DNA of 64,000 nt from Vombatus ursinus. Lineage: Eukaryota; Chordata; Mammalia; Diprotodontia; Vombatidae. Positions within the stretch are counted from its first letter, which is position 1. Each line of letters begins with the position of its first letter. The translations under genes were made by a program, and so were the position numbers. The stretch covers positions 28,334,909 to 28,398,908 of the forward strand of contig NW_020954610.1 of assembly GCF_900497805.2 (NCBI RefSeq). The letters run 5' to 3'. The notes beneath the pieces were generated by a model. The model had not been told where the DNA came from and ran no database searches. It saw nothing but the letters and a program-made list of their open reading frames with translations. Below are positions 22,471 through 34,655 of the stretch, piece by piece.

Positions 22471-22712
22471 TTGTTATTGTTCAGTTGTTTCAGTCATATC
22501 TGACTCTTCCTGACCCTCTTTGGGCATTCTGGACAGAGATACTGGAATAGTTTGCCATTTCCTTCTCTAGCTCATTTTACAGATGAGGAAACTGAAGAAA
22601 ATAGGGTTGAATAACTTGTTCAGGGTCACACAGTCTAAGGTTGGATTTGAACTCAGGTCTTCCTGACTCCACACTTGGTGTTCTACCTGTTGCACCACCT
22701 AATTGTCCCTAA
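22471..22712 (-). repeat. CORE-SINE with RTE/BovB-like tail
   Basis: Minus strand. The printed left end TTGTTATTGTTCAGTTGTTT...CATATCTGACTCTTCCTGAC resembles an RTE/BovB 3' end (antisense), followed by TTTGCCATTTCCTTCTCTAG, the core GTCACACAGTCTAAGG region, and the tRNA-like head antisense near 22690-22708. Known for such SINEs: the tail copies that of the partner LINE. Mobilisation by RTE is inferred. Confidence 0.8.
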
Positions 22713-22764
22713 TGTAAATTATATAGAGATTTGAGCTAAATATATTCTCTAAGCCCAGTACATA

Positions 22765-22978
22765 TCACAGGATCATTGTTGGAAAGGAATTGGAAAGGTC
22801 TCATAGGTGAAAAGCTATCTAGTCTAACCCTTTTCTTTTACAATAAATGAAAGTAAACTACAAGGAGGTTAAGTGATTCATCTAAAGTTACACATGGATT
22901 AAGTTGCAGAATTGGGATCTGTACCCAGGTCCCCTGACTTTAAAGGCATTAATTTTCACATTGTACCATACCAACAAT
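22765..22978 (-). repeat. MIR/THER-like SINE relic
   Basis: Printed strand: GGATCATTGTTGGAAAGGAA, TAGTCTAACCC, AGGAGGTTAAGTGATTCATC and CCCAGGTCCCCTGACTTTAA, in the order expected for an antisense MIR-class SINE. Well decayed. Confidence 0.6.
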
Positions 22979-22979
22979 T

Positions 22980-23605
22980 TGGATTTTTAACTCAATAATC
23001 CTCTAAATAGGGTAGGAAGGAGTCCTATAGGAGACCTTGGTAAAATATGGAAACATCTTTTTGCTCTCTGGGCTTTTATACCTTTAATTCATTTTTTATA
23101 TAAGTGCCTATTTAAACACAAATATCTCCAAAACCAACAGGGGGATATTCTTACCTAAGGTTCCAAGTAATTATGGGGATATTTGTATTTTAATTACTTT
23201 TTTTCAAAGGAATTTTCTACAAAAGTGATTACTCTGAATTGTCGAATAGTTGTTCCAGAAAATGATAAGGCTTTTTTATATTAAGATAAAATAATCTTTG
23301 ATTGGATGACCTTTCAAACTAAACCCTGAAACAACCTTTTTTTAAAAATTAGATCATTTTTGACCATTTGAACAATTAATTTTTGCCAAATAGTTAGCTT
23401 AATTACATAGGTACTCTGCTGCAAATGAATATTTGCTGGTATAGATATGGTGTTAGTATTTCATCCAATATGTTCTTGAATAACTCAACTAACAAAACCA
23501 TGGTCAGATTCAACAAAAATAAATAAATCTAAAGAAATATTTAACTTGTCAATCAAATTTTCATAGCTCATACCTATCCTTTACAATGCATTCTTACTCC
23601 TAATC
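22980..23605. other. Unassigned DNA
   Basis: AT-rich, with no frame or repeat recognised. Confidence 0.45.
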
Positions 23606-23607
23606 AT

Positions 23608-23862
23608 TTTGTTGTTGTTGTTCAGTCATGTCCAACTCTTTGTGACTTCATTTTGAGTTTTCTTGATAAAGATACAAAAGTAGGTTACCATTTCCTTCTC
23701 TGGCTCATTTAGCAGATGAGAAACTGAGGCAAACAGAGTTAAGTGATTTCCCCAGGGTCACATAGCTAATAAGTGTCTGAGGCTAGATTTGAATTCATTG
23801 AGATGAATCTTACATATTCCAAGTCCAGAGCTCTATCTACTGTGCCACCTAATTGCCTGAAC
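23608..23862 (-). repeat. CORE-SINE with RTE/BovB-like tail
   Basis: The same class as the 22.5 kb copy: (TTG)n, TTCAGTCATGTCCAACTCTT, TACCATTTCCTTCTCTGGCT, AGTGATTTCCCCAGGGTCAC, and the tRNA-like head antisense ACTGTGCCACCTAATTGCC. Confidence 0.85.
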
Positions 23863-24310
23863 TCCTAGTCATAGGCAGCAATACAGGCCAAGATCACATA
23901 CATTCTCTTATAGAACCATATACTCTTAGTCAGAGTCTCAGTCAAGTTGCACATAGCAAGAAAAAAAACAGATTTTATTTTTGTGCTCCCCTATATCCCT
24001 TTCCATCTTGCCTCCTGGTATTTCTTTTTTTTTTCCATCTCCAAGTGTTTTTATATTCCCTGTCAGTAGCTCTTAGCTGCAATTCCCTAACCAGGTCTGC
24101 CTTCCTAAATTCTTAAAATTTTCACTTAAAAATACTGTCCTTCAAGTATTTTTTTTCAAGTTGGAACATTATAGAGGTCATTTTCCCCTACAATTCTTTT
24201 TAAGTGCTTTCTGCATACCTCTTATTCCCATCTTATCTCACATTAGGTTCTATTTACTTCCATATCTGGGTTATAATCAGAATTCAATAAATAACTTTAA
24301 AATTCCTCCC
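23863..24310. other. Unassigned DNA
   Basis: No gene recognised; an 87-codon open frame starting in the SINE head is not supported. Confidence 0.4.
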
Positions 24311-24820
24311 AGTTGCTTTGTTAGGCAATAAGCATTTATACATCACTTCCTGTGTAACAGGCACCGTACCGAAGGTTGGGGATATAAAGGGAGGAAACAA
24401 AAACAAAACTTCTGTTTTCTCATGAACCTCGCATTCTAATCAGTGTGACAAATGTAAAAAAAAATGTACAGCTGTAGTCAATATAATTAGAAGATAATCT
24501 CTGTGGGAAGGCACTAGCTTGAAGGAAGAGAGTAGGAAGGAGAACAGGAAAGGCCTCCTGAAGAATCTGGGACTTGAACTGTTTTGAAGGAAGCCAAGGT
24601 ATCCAGGAGGTGGAAGTGAGGAGAGAGAGAATTCCAGACACTGGGAAGAGTACCAAATGAAAAGGCCTGGAGTCTGGAGATGGAATGTCATCAATGAAGA
24701 ACAACAAGAAGACCACTTTTTAGAGTATGTGGAGGGGTATAATATGTAAGAAAACTTGAAAGGTAGGAAAGAACCAGGTTTATAAAAGACTCTAAAAGCC
24801 AAACAGAAGGTTTTATATTT
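24311..24820 (-). mobile_element. L2 LINE relic: 3' end and C-terminal coding part (first half)
   Basis: Antisense L2. Printed order: AATAAGCATTTATACATCAC (3' end), AGGAAAGGCCTCCTGAAGAA, AGGTGGAAGTGAGGAGAGAG, GAATTCCAGACACTGGGAAG, GAACAACAAGAAGACCAC. On the minus strand this is the L2 ORF2 C-terminal region (for example a GIL...TST-W-PWLPSKQF-like segment in the frame at 24420-24716), followed by the L2 3'UTR. Several frames; broken. Interrupted by a SINE. Confidence 0.8.
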
Positions 24821-24967
24821 GTTTGTTTTCAAGTGAGGCAATTGGGGTTAAGTGACTTGCCCAGAGTCTCACAGCTAGTGAATATTATATGTCTGAGGCC
24901 GAATTTGAACTCAGGTCCTCCTGACTCCAGGGCCAGTGCTCTATCCATTGCACCACCTAGTTGCCCT
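24821..24967 (-). repeat. CORE-SINE inserted in L2
   Basis: Minus-strand SINE: GGGGTTAAGTGACTTGCCCA, TTTGAACTCAGGTCCTCCTG, CCATTGCACCACCTAGTTGC. The target-site duplication GAAGRTTTTATATTT at 24806-24820 and 24968-24982 matches at 14 of 15 positions, which fixes the borders and shows that L2 was there first. Confidence 0.93.
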
Positions 24968-25380
24968 GAAGATTTTATATTTTATCCCAGAGCTAATAAG
25001 GAGCCACTGGAGTTTATTGAATAGGGGTGTTAAGTGGTCAGACTCACACTTCAAGAAGATCACTTTGTCAAGTGAGGAGAGGATGAATTTGAGGAAGGAG
25101 AGACTTGAGGCTTGATGAATCAATTCAGGATGGCAGTAGTGTGATAAAAGAGCAGGAAATGTATATGAGATATGAAGGCAAAATAGATAATAATGGGCAA
25201 TTGATGAGACAAGTGAAGTGAGTGCAAGTGAGGATGGCACTTATGTTGGAAGATTGGGTAACTGGCAGGGTGGTGGAACCCTCAGTGGTAATAGAAAGGT
25301 GTGAAGAGTGAAAAGCTTTTGGGAAAAGATAGTAAGTTCTATTTTGGACACATTCAGTTTGAAGATTTCTATGGGACATT
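24968..25380 (-). mobile_element. L2 LINE relic (second half)
   Basis: Continuation after the SINE: GAGCCACTGGAGTTTATTGA, AGTGGTCAGACTCACACTTC, AAGATCACTTTGTCAAGTGA, GAGACTTGAGG and TTTTGGACACATTCAGTTTG, all antisense to L2 ORF2 between the reverse transcriptase core and the C-terminus. Frames are fragmentary. Confidence 0.8.
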
Positions 25381-25439
25381 CATTCCACTACTGTTCTGCT
25401 CCTTCTTAGGGTACTTGATCTTATCAATATTTTAAATGA

Positions 25440-25870
25440 AATAACATTATGGGCAAAAGGAAAGGTCTCAGATGACACCTGAGCTAGGCCTTGAAAAAGT
25501 CTAGAGATTCCAAGAGTCAGGGTGAGGAGTGATAGGATGAGAGAGTCTATGAAAAAGCACATAATTTAAGATGGAATGTCCTTAGTGGGAAATTGTAAAT
25601 AGTTCCATTTGGTCTGGAACACATAGTATATGAGGGGTAATCATATGAAATAAGCTTGGAAAAGAATACTAGAGCCATAATGTGAAGAAATTTAAATTCC
25701 AAACTGAGTTTATATGTTATCCAAGAGTCACTAAGAATCTACATAAACTTCTTGTGTAAAGAAATGATGGGATTGGCCTTGTGCTTTAGCAAATACCAAT
25801 TAGACAGCTGTGAGTGGCATGAATTTGGAAAGGGAAGAGAATAGAAGCAGAAAGATTTTAGCAGAGGAAA
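25440..25870 (-). mobile_element. Second L2 relic, antisense
   Basis: A separate copy of the same L2 part: AGGAAAGGTCTCAGATGACA, GAGATTCCAAGAGTCAGGGT, TTTATATGTTATCCAAGAGT, AAATGATGGGATTGGCCTTG. It restarts at the C-terminal end of ORF2, so it is not a continuation of the first. Confidence 0.65.
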
Positions 25871-26765
25871 GAAAGCAAAAATGACTAGACAACAATTTCC
25901 CTTCTCCAAAGCTATAGTACGTATTTCTGTGTAACTTTTTCACTCACTTATATTTTCATCTTCCTCACCAAGGCAGGTATAATCCACTAAATCACTATAA
26001 CATGTCAGCACAGGTAACATTTTAACATTTGTTTATATACCCAGGATCACTTTTATGCTAATATGAGGCTTGCAAGATTTAGCAGAATAAGACTTCCTCC
26101 CTTGTCATGGTTGTTTTAAGTTGCTAAAACCTTCTGGAGATAAAAGATTATTTGAATTCATATTACATGGGCCAAGCTTTCACTTATATGCTGTTATAAT
26201 ACTGAAAATAGCATCTAGGACCCATTGGGGAAGGTAGAAGGATAAAAAAAAGAAGGAAAGAATCAGAGCTCTAGAATATTTCCCTAAGGCAAGAAGTATG
26301 GGAAAAAGCATAATTGTTATAGTTTTATGTGCTTATCTACTTTTTCTACTTTATATATTAACCCCATGGTTGTTCCTGAAGCATAATTTTCATAATTCTC
26401 TGTGGATTTTCTTGGAGCACAATCAGCATACCTGTCCTGGTACATTGTGGGAAAAAGATGGCTCTCTTCCATGGATTAAGGTCAGAATTATCTAGAGCCA
26501 TACTGACTGTTCAGTGTGCTGCATTGGGAAACAATCCTATCGTGGAAGCCCTGAAGGAAATCTGGACCTCACCTTCACTGGGTCCTGCAGCCTTAATTTC
26601 CCTAATAGTACTTCAGTAAAGGCAAACAATTTTAGAATTGAACTTAAAATATGACCTAAGTATTCTAGAGAGAATTGAATATACCTCAGTTTAGAGTTGA
26701 AATTATAGCCTAAATATTCCAGTGGCAACTGAATATGTCAATAAAAAACAACAATCTTTTTATCA
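25871..26765. other. Unassigned DNA
   Basis: No gene or repeat recognised. A 65-codon open frame at 26298-26495 begins with a hydrophobic stretch but nothing else supports it. Confidence 0.4.
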
Positions 26766-27010
26766 ATGATAATCAACAAATACCTATTATGCTTTTACTA
26801 TGAGCCAGACACTTGCCTATGAATTAGTAAAACCATATTCATTTTTAAGTGTCTATTATGTACCAGTTATGGTGCTAGGCCTTCAGAATGCAAATGCAAA
26901 AAATAAAAATGAAACAATCCTTATTCCTAAGGAACTTACATTCTAATAAAATGAGACCAAATGAGACACTATGTCTTGCACTTAGTATGTGATTAATAAA
27001 TGTTAATTCC
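26766..27010 (-). mobile_element. L2 3' end fragments
   Basis: Two antisense L2-terminus blocks (AAATACCTATTATGCTTTTA and AAGTGTCTATTATGTACCAG, then AAGGAACTTACATTCTAATA) followed by a sense-like terminus at 26966-27005 (CTTGCACTTAGTATGTGATT, AATAAATGTTAATTCC). Confidence 0.6.
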
Positions 27011-27044
27011 CTCCCCCTTCCTTTTTTCCTTTTCCTACATTCAA

Positions 27045-27245
27045 ACGGAGGAGTTATAGTAGAAAGAGTCCTGATTCTGGAGTTAGAGGACCTGGATTCT
27101 AATCACACTTTTGGTTCTTTCTATCTCTGACCTCGAGTAAGTTGTTTAGATTCCTGCATCTCAGCTTTCTCATCTATAAAATAAGAACATTCACCTGTCT
27201 GGCTTCTAATGTCCCACTCATCTTTATATCTGTGATTGTAAGTAT
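27045..27245 (+). repeat. MIR-superfamily SINE
   Basis: Sense orientation: AGTAGAAAGAGTCCTGATTC, GTTAGAGGACCTGGATTCTA, CTCGAGTAAGTTGTTTAGAT, CTCATCTATAAAATAAGAAC. The order and spacing match MIR/THER-type SINEs, with an L1 fragment downstream. Confidence 0.8.
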
Positions 27246-27289
27246 ACAAAAATAAAAAAAAAGGTGCTAGAAATAAGCACAAAATCATT

Positions 27290-28555
27290 GAATATCTGTC
27301 AGATTTATGAAGAATGAAAGAATTTATGACCAAACATGAGATAGAGAATATTACAAAATTAAAAATGGATAATTTTGATTACATTAAATTGAAAAGTGTT
27401 TGCACAAACAAGCCAAGTGCAACCAAGATTAGGAAGGAAGCAGAAAACTGGGAAAGAATTTTTACAACCAATGTCTCTGATAAAGGGCTCCTTTCTAAAA
27501 TATATAGACAACTGAGTCAAATTTATAAGAATACAAGTTATTCCCCAGGTGATAAATGGTCAAAGGATATGAACAAGTAGATTTTAGTTTTCAAATGAAG
27601 AAATCAAAGCTATCTGTATTCATATGAAAAATGTTCTAAATCAGAAATACAAATCAAAACAACTTTGAGGTGCCACATCACTCCTATAAGATTGGCAAAT
27701 GATGAAATGGCAAATGACAAAATGATAAATCTCGGGGAAGATATGGGAAAATTGGAACACATGCATTGTTGGTGGAGTTGTGAACTGATTCAGCATTCTG
27801 GGGAGCAATTTGGAACTATGCTTAAAGAGCTATAAAATTGTGCATACCCTTTGACCCAGTCATACCACTTCTTGGTCTGTATCCTAAAGAGATCATAAAA
27901 TTGGGGAAAGGACAGTACAAAAATATTTATAGCAGCTATTTTTGTGGTGGCAAAGAATTGGAAATTGAGGGTATGCCCATCATTTGAGGAATGGATGAAC
28001 ATGTTATGGTAGATAAATACAATGGAATACTATTGTTCCATAAGAAATTATGAGCAGGTTGACTTCAGAAAAACCTGGAAAGACTTAAATGAACTGATGC
28101 TGAGTGAAATGAGCAGAACCAAGAGAGAACATTACACACAGTAACAGCAACATTGTGCGATTACTAACTTTAATAGACTTAGTGCTTCTTAGCAATGCAA
28201 GGATCTAGGACAACTCCAAAAGACTCATGATAGAAAATGCTATCCACATTCGGAAAAAAAGAAACAAACAAACAAACAAAAAACTATGGAATCTGAATGC
28301 ATATCAAAGCATATTATTTGCTCTCTCTCTCTCTTCTTTTGTTTATTCTTTCTCATGGTTCCTCCCATTGTTTCTAATTCTTCTTTACAATTTGACTAAT
28401 GTGAAAATATTTTTAATATGAATGTATATGTAGAGCCTTTATCAAATTGCTTGCTGTCCATTGGAGGGGCAAAGGGAGGGAGGGTAAGAAATTTAGAACA
28501 CAACATCTTATGGAAGTGAATGTTGAAAACTAAAAATTAATTAATTAAGTAAAAA
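27290..28555 (+). mobile_element. 5'-truncated L1: end of ORF2 and 3'UTR
   Basis: Begins inside ORF2 near a GRFMTKQEIENI-like segment (27314-27580 open: MTKHEIENITKLKMDNFDYI) and runs through the ORF2 end, the 3'UTR (CTCTCTCTCTCTTCTTTTGT at 28320) to a final A/T-rich tail with AATTAATTAATTAAG at 28535-28555. About 1.27 kb. It provides the reference order for other ORF2 ends in the window. Coding is interrupted. Confidence 0.88.
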
Positions 28556-28570
28556 TAATGTAAAAGAGAT

Positions 28571-31300
28571 GTCCGTAGAACAAGAGTAAGTAGTAAATTG
28601 CTGTAATTCTCCCATACTCACCTTCCAAACAACCATAACCAAAAAACCACACAGCAGAATCAGCAAAAAGATGGGGTAAAACATTCTTTTAGCCCATTAA
28701 ACTTGGAGGAGCTGCAAGAAAGGTCCACATCGCTCAGGTGAACGGGGAGCACAGTCCAGAACGAGAAGCATCCTAACAAGTCAGCAGCAAGCCCCACCTC
28801 AGCAAACCACTGGGAGATCCTGAACCCCAGTGTGGTAAAGCAGGCAAATGCCAACACCAAGTCTCCCTATGCACCTTAGCATAGCCATGGGAACAGGCAG
28901 ATTCTAGATCCAAGAACTACCACATGCTTCAGTGTAGCCCCAGGTGGGCAGGCACCCTCCAGTGGCCAGACCTCCATGTGCTTCAGTATAACCCCAGGCA
29001 AACAGGTGGACATCTACCCTATAGAGGGGCCTAAGCAAACAGGCAGCCACCAGCACTAGCCCAACTATGCTTCAGTGTAGCCCTGGGGAAACACAGAAAC
29101 ATATCATCAACTTTAGCACATACCAGACACCACCACTAGGACCCCAGCTCAGCACTAGGTACACTGCTAGACCTCTACAGCCTACAGTAGCATCAGCCAA
29201 CACCTACCTCACTCCCTCAGCACAACACCAGACATAGGAATTCCCTGTGGGCCTCAGGGCAAGATTAGCATAGCAGCAGATATGCAGGGCCTGCAGCCAC
29301 TAGCACAAGAAGCCAGAGACAGAGCCCCTTCTACCCTGGAAGTGGAGCTCAAATTTAAATGAAAGAAAAATCCTCTCTTCTCTGACCCCCAAAAAAGATA
29401 AGCAAAAAAAAAAAAAGAATCTCACCATAAAAAGCTATTATGGTGACAGGGAAGAACAAGACACAAACTTAGAAGAGGACAACAATGTCAAAACACCTGT
29501 AGGCCAAACCCTTAAGAAAAAGGGGAAGTGGTCTCAAGCCCATAAAGAACTTATGGAAGAGCTCAAAAAAGAGCTTAAAATCATATAAGAGGGGTAGAAG
29601 AAAAATTGGGAAAAGAAATGAGAGTGATACATGAGAATTATGAATAAAGAGTGAACAGCTTAGGAAATTCCTTAAAAAGTAGAATTGATCAAATGGAAAA
29701 AGAGATACAAAAATCCACTGAAGAAAACAACTCCTTAAAGGGTACAATTGGCCAAATGGAAAGAAAGTACAAAATTTGATTGAGGAAAACAATACCTTAA
29801 AAGTTGGAATTGGGCAAGTGGAAGCTCATGACTAGATGAGACATCATGAATCAATCAAATAAGTTCACAAGAATGAAAAAATGGAAGAAAATATAAAATA
29901 CCTCATGGGGGAAAAATGACCTAGAAAATATATCCAGTAGAAATGATATCAGACTCACTGGACTACCTGAACACCAAAATCAAAAGAACGACATAGACAG
30001 CATATTTCAAGATATTATTTAGGAAAGCTGTCCTGATATCCTGGAACAAAAGGAAAAGATAGGCATTAAAAAAATCCTCCCATCACCTCAGGAAAGTGAT
30101 CCCAAAAGAAAAAAAAAACTTCAAAGAACATTATAGACAAATTACATAACTACCAGGTCAAGGAAAAATACTACAAATGGCCAGAAATAAACAATTCAAA
30201 TTTTGGGTAACCACAATCAGAATCACATAGGACTTGGCAGAAGCAACATTAAATGTCAGAGATCATGGAACATAATATTCCAGAGAGCAAAGGTACTAGG
30301 ACTACAACCAAGAATAATCTACCTAGGAAAATTAAGCATAGTATATCAAGGAAAAAAATGGTCACTCAATGAAATAGAAGGATTTCAAGCCTTCATAAGG
30401 AGAAGACCAGAACTGAACTAAAAATTTACCTTCAATATCTTGACCCAAGAGAAGTATAAATAGGTAAAAAAGGGAAAATAAAAAGAGAAAAGATTCACTA
30501 GAGCTCAACTATTCATATGTCTGCATGGGAATATGATACTTCAATTCATTAAAAAAAATCACTAACAGTACAGCTAGAAGGTATATACAGATATAAGGTG
30601 AGTTTTAGGGAATGACATTAAAAAATAAGAGATGAGAAAGAGGAGTACACTGGATGAAGAAGAAAGGGAGAGGTAGAATTGGGTAAGTTATTTCACATAA
30701 AGAGGTGCAAAAACCCTATTACAGTGGAGGGGAGGATGAGAGGGTGTGTGATGGGCATTGCTTGAACCCTACTCTCATCAGTATTGGCTGAAAGAGGGAA
30801 AAATACAAAAAAATCAGTTGAATATAGAAATTTACCTTTCCAGACAGGGAAGAAGGAGGGAGTGAGATTATATAAGGGGTGGGTTGGGGACTGACAGTAG
30901 GGTGGGCAGATCAGGGGAGGTGGTAGACAGAACCAAAACAGTGGTGAAGAAGGAAAGGGTAAAAAGAGGGAGAAGACAAACAGGAGGAAGAATAGAATGG
31001 AGGGAAATATACATATAGTATCATAACTGCGAATGTGAATAGGATGAACTCTCTCATAACATGGAAGAGGATAGCAGAGTAGATAATAAAACAGAATCCT
31101 AGAATATGTTGTTTACAGAAAAAGACACTTGAAGCAGAGAGACATACACAGAGCAAAGGTAAGGGGCTGGAACAGAATCTAAAAAAATGCAGGGGTAGCA
31201 ATCCAGACCTTAGAAAAGTAAAAGCAAAAATAGACCTAATTAAGAGATAAGGAAGGAAACTACATCTTGCCAAAAGGTACCATACATCATTTTAAGAAGA
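28571..31300 (+). mobile_element. L1-B: 5'UTR, ORF1, spacer and start of ORF2 only
   Basis: A 5'UTR (28571 to about 29370; CAGTAAATTGCT-like start, blocks such as GCACAGTCCAGAACGAGAAG), then ORF1 (about 29400-30421), the purine-rich spacer (30422-30990), and the first about 90 codons of ORF2 (about 31010-31285; includes NVN.MNSLI and a KAKIDLIK segment, broken). The sequence then stops and a different L1-type 5' end begins at about 31312. A second L1-B copy at 49.9-52.6 kb is cut in nearly the same place. Confidence 0.82.
29400..30421 (+). pseudogene. L1-B ORF1, heavily broken
   Basis: ORF1p-type RNA chaperone relic. Coiled-coil pieces (GQMERKYKI-like, EENNTLKVGIGQVEA-like) lie near 29690-29825, an RRM-like start near 29930-29970, and the C-terminal domain at 30203-30421 (RSWNIIFQRAKVLGLQPRII, LGKLSIVYQGKKWSLNEIEG, RRPELN). 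Multiple frames and stops. It is no more related to HAL1 ORF1 than the general L1 ORF1 plan. Confidence 0.75.
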
Positions 31301-31311
31301 AGGGAAGAGAG

Positions 31312-34300
31312 AGAGAGGCAGAGTCAAGATGGCAGAGTAGAGGCAGGGAGGTGTCTGAGCTTTCCCCTAAATGCCTCCAAATACCTTTAAAAATAACTCT
31401 AAACCAAGCTCAAAGCAGGAGAACCCACAAAAGAATGGAGTGAAACAAATTTCCAGGAGAAGACAATTTGTAATGTTGGCAGGACAGTTCTCTTGCACAA
31501 GGGTAAGAGAGGAGTGAAATCCTGTTTAGGCTGGGCTGTTCTAGAACTGGCCCAACAAACTTGGAATAGGCCTTGGGGCCACTGAAACATTGGCAGCAGT
31601 GACAGTATCCAGACCTCTCAGCTCATAGATTCCAAAAAAGGCTTGCAAGGAGGTCAGGAGGAAAAGACTGTCACACCTGGGTGAGAGTGGAGCACAGTCC
31701 AGTATAGCCCATGGCATCACAGCTCCATCTGCAACAAAAGATGTGATCAGGCATTGGGAGTAATTGAACCACTAGTGGCAGCAGCAGCAGCTACTTCCAA
31801 GGCTCTCAGCCCACAGATGATAAGCGGATTAAACAACTGGTCAGAAGGAGATTACAGAGGTCTTTTTGCTAGTACTGGGGCAGTACTCTAATGCTTTGCC
31901 CATACTTGGATATGGGTCGCAGACCTGGGTGGCAGTTATTGGGTGATGAGAAGCAGAGCTTGTCACCACAGTGGAGGGGATAACCTCCTCACAATTTCAT
32001 GAAAAAAGAGTGCTTGTGGTCTCTCACAGACCAAAGCACAGGCCAGGAGAGTAGTAAACATCTCGCCTCGGATCATGCCACTTTGGAAGAACTGAAAACT
32101 TACAGGTCCTGAGAAGTATCTCTGAAAAGAGCTACACAAAACCACTGAAGCTTGGGACACTTCACCCTCCACCCTACAAACAAAATGTTATTTTAATAAA
32201 GCACTAAATGTCAAGTGATAGCCTAGGAAAGCAAGCAAACAATCGAAAAGAAACTCTGACTATAGACTTGTCATCATGGCGACAAGAAAAATCAAATCAC
32301 ACACTCAGAAGAAGGCAACAAAGTCAAAGCTCCAATATCCAAAGCCTCCTAGAAAAATGTGAATTGGTCTCAGACCGTGGAAGTGTTCCAATTTTTTTTA
32401 ATCAAGTAGGAGAGGTAGAGAAAAAATGGGAAGAGAAATGAGAGTGATGCAAGAAAATCATGAGAAAGAGTCAACAGTTTGGTAAAGGAGACACACACAC
32501 ACAAATACTGAAGAAAATAACTTAAAATATAGACTGGGGCAAATGTCAAAAGAGGTCCAAAACACCAAGGAGGAGAAGAATTCCTTAAAAAAAACAGAAT
32601 TTACAAAATAGAAGTGGAGATCCAAAAGCTCACTAAAGAAAATAATTCCTTAAAAATTAGATTGGAGCAAATGCAAAATAATGACTATGAGAAATCAAGA
32701 AGCAATAAAACAAAACAAAAGAATGAAAAAAATAGGACACAATGTGAAATATCTCAGTGGAAAAACAACTAACTGCAAAATAGAACCAGGAGAGATAATT
32801 TAAGAATCAGTGGACTACCTGAAAGATATGATCAAAAAAGAGCCTACATCATCTTTCAAAGTATTAAGGAAAACTGTCCTGATATTCTAGAACAAGAAGT
32901 TAAAATAAATATTGAAAGAATCTATCAATCACCTCCTGAAATAGATCCCAAAATGAAAACTGTCAAGAGTATTATAGCCAAATTCTAGAGTTCCCAGGTC
33001 AAGGAGAAAATATAACAAGCAGCTAGAAACATTTCAAGTGTAGCGGAGCCACAGTCAGGATAACACAAGACAGCATCTTTTACATTAAAGGATCAGAGGG
33101 ATTGGGATATGATATTCCAGAGGGCAAAGGAGTTAGGATTAGAAAAAAGAATCACCTACTTAGCAAAACTGATAATAATCCTTCAGGGGAAAAATGGACA
33201 TTCAATGAGATAGAGGGCTTACAAACATTCTTGATGAAAAGAGAAGAGCTGAATAGAAAATTTGACTTTCAAATACAAAACTCAAGAGAAGCATTATAAG
33301 GTAAACAGGAAAAGGAAATGATAAGGAATTTAATAAGTTAAACTGTTTACATTCCTACATGGGAAGATAATATTTGTAACTCAGAAGACTTTTCTCATTA
33401 TTATGGCATTTAAAAGGGGTATATATAAACAGAGGACACAAGTACGAGTTGAATATGAAGGAATTATCTAAAAATAAAATTAAGGGGTGAGAGAGCAATG
33501 TATTGGGAGAAACAGAAAGTGAGGTGGAATGGGTAAATTATCTCACATAAAAGAGGTAAGAAAAAGCTTTTAATTGGAGGGGAAGAGGGAGGAGATGATG
33601 AGCAGTAAATGAATTAGCTCAGAATTACCTCAAAGAGGGAATAGCATACAAATGCTATTGGGTACGGAAATCTATCTTACCTTACAGGAAAGTAGGAGGG
33701 GAATAAGAGAAAAGGGGAGTAATAGAAGAGAGGGTAAATCGGGTAGGGGGTAATCAGAAGCAACTTTTGAGGAAAGTCAGGGGGAAAGGAGAGAGAGAAA
33801 AGAATAAATGAGGGTATAGGATGGAGGAAAATACAGTCAGGGATAGTAACTGAAAAAAATTGAAATAAATTTCTCTGAAAAAGGCTTCACTTCTCAATCA
33901 CATAGAGAACTGAGTCAAATTTATACAAATGAGAGCCACTCCCCAATTGATAAATAATCAAAAGATATATTCAGTTTTCAGATGAAGAAATCAAAGCTAT
34001 CTATAACCATATGAAAACATCCTCTAACTCTCTATTGATTGTAGAAATACAAATTAAAACAATTCTGAAGTGCTACCTCATACCTATTAGATGGGCTAAT
34101 AGGACAGAAAAAGTAAATGACAAATATTAGAATGCATGTAGGAAAAATGAGACATTAATGCACTGTTGGTAGAATTATGAACTGATTCAACCATTCTGTA
34201 GAGCAATTTGGAATTATTCCCCAAGGGCTATAAAATCATGCATACCTTTTAACTTAGCAATACCAGTCCTAGGTCTGTATCCCAAAGAAATTAAAAAGGA

Positions 34301-34655
34301 AAGGACCTATATATATAAAAATATTTATAGCAGTTCTTTTCTGGGGGTAAAGTAGTAGAAATTGAGGAACGGCTGAACAAGTAGTGGTATGTGATTATGA
34401 TGGAATGCTATTGTACTATAAGAAATGATGAGCAGGATGCTCTCAGAAAAACCTGGAAAGATTTGCATGGGCTGATGCAAAGTGAAATGTACTTTGCACA
34501 AAGTAACAGCAAAATTGTAAGATGATCAGCTGTGAATGACTTAACTATTCTGAGAAATACAATAATCTAAGACAACTGTAAAGAATTTATGATGAAAAAT
34601 TCTATCCCTCTCCAGAGAAACAACTGATGGTGACTGGATATAGACACATGTTTTT
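31312..34655 (+). mobile_element. ORF2-deleted L1 derivative: 5'UTR, ORF1, spacer, fused ORF2 ends
   Basis: Starts at GGCAGAGTCAAGATGGCAGA (L1/HAL1-type 5' end). 5'UTR to about 32190, ORF1 about 32200-33297, spacer 33298-33825, then the first bases of ORF2 (GATAGTAACTG at 33841-33851) joined directly to the ORF2 C-terminal region (from about 33852: TTTCTCTGAAAAAGGCTTC), running to about 34655. The join removes endonuclease and reverse transcriptase. The same join occurs in the minus-strand element at 1.9-4.0 kb. The 3'UTR end and poly(A) are missing. Confidence 0.82.
32208..33297 (+). pseudogene. ORF1 of the ORF2-deleted L1 derivative, broken
   Basis: ORF1p-like. Recognisable parts are the basic N-terminus (RRQQSQSSNIQSL), coiled coil (about 32420-32680), an RRM-like block after TTNCKIEPGEIIELESVDYL-like degraded sequence (about 32765-32840), and the C-terminal domain (33102-33297: GEKWTFNEIEGLQTFLMKRE, ELNRKFDFQIQNS). 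Broken in several places. Confidence 0.75.

Noticed and set aside
24440-24841. 133-codon minus-strand open frame as a possible gene
   Set aside because: Lies in the antisense L2 relic and overlaps another L2 frame; frames are fragmentary and shared with dispersed L2.
28660-29350. GC-richer stretch considered as a CpG island or host promoter
   Set aside because: It is the 5'UTR of L1-B; the same sequence recurs at 49.9-50.6 kb.
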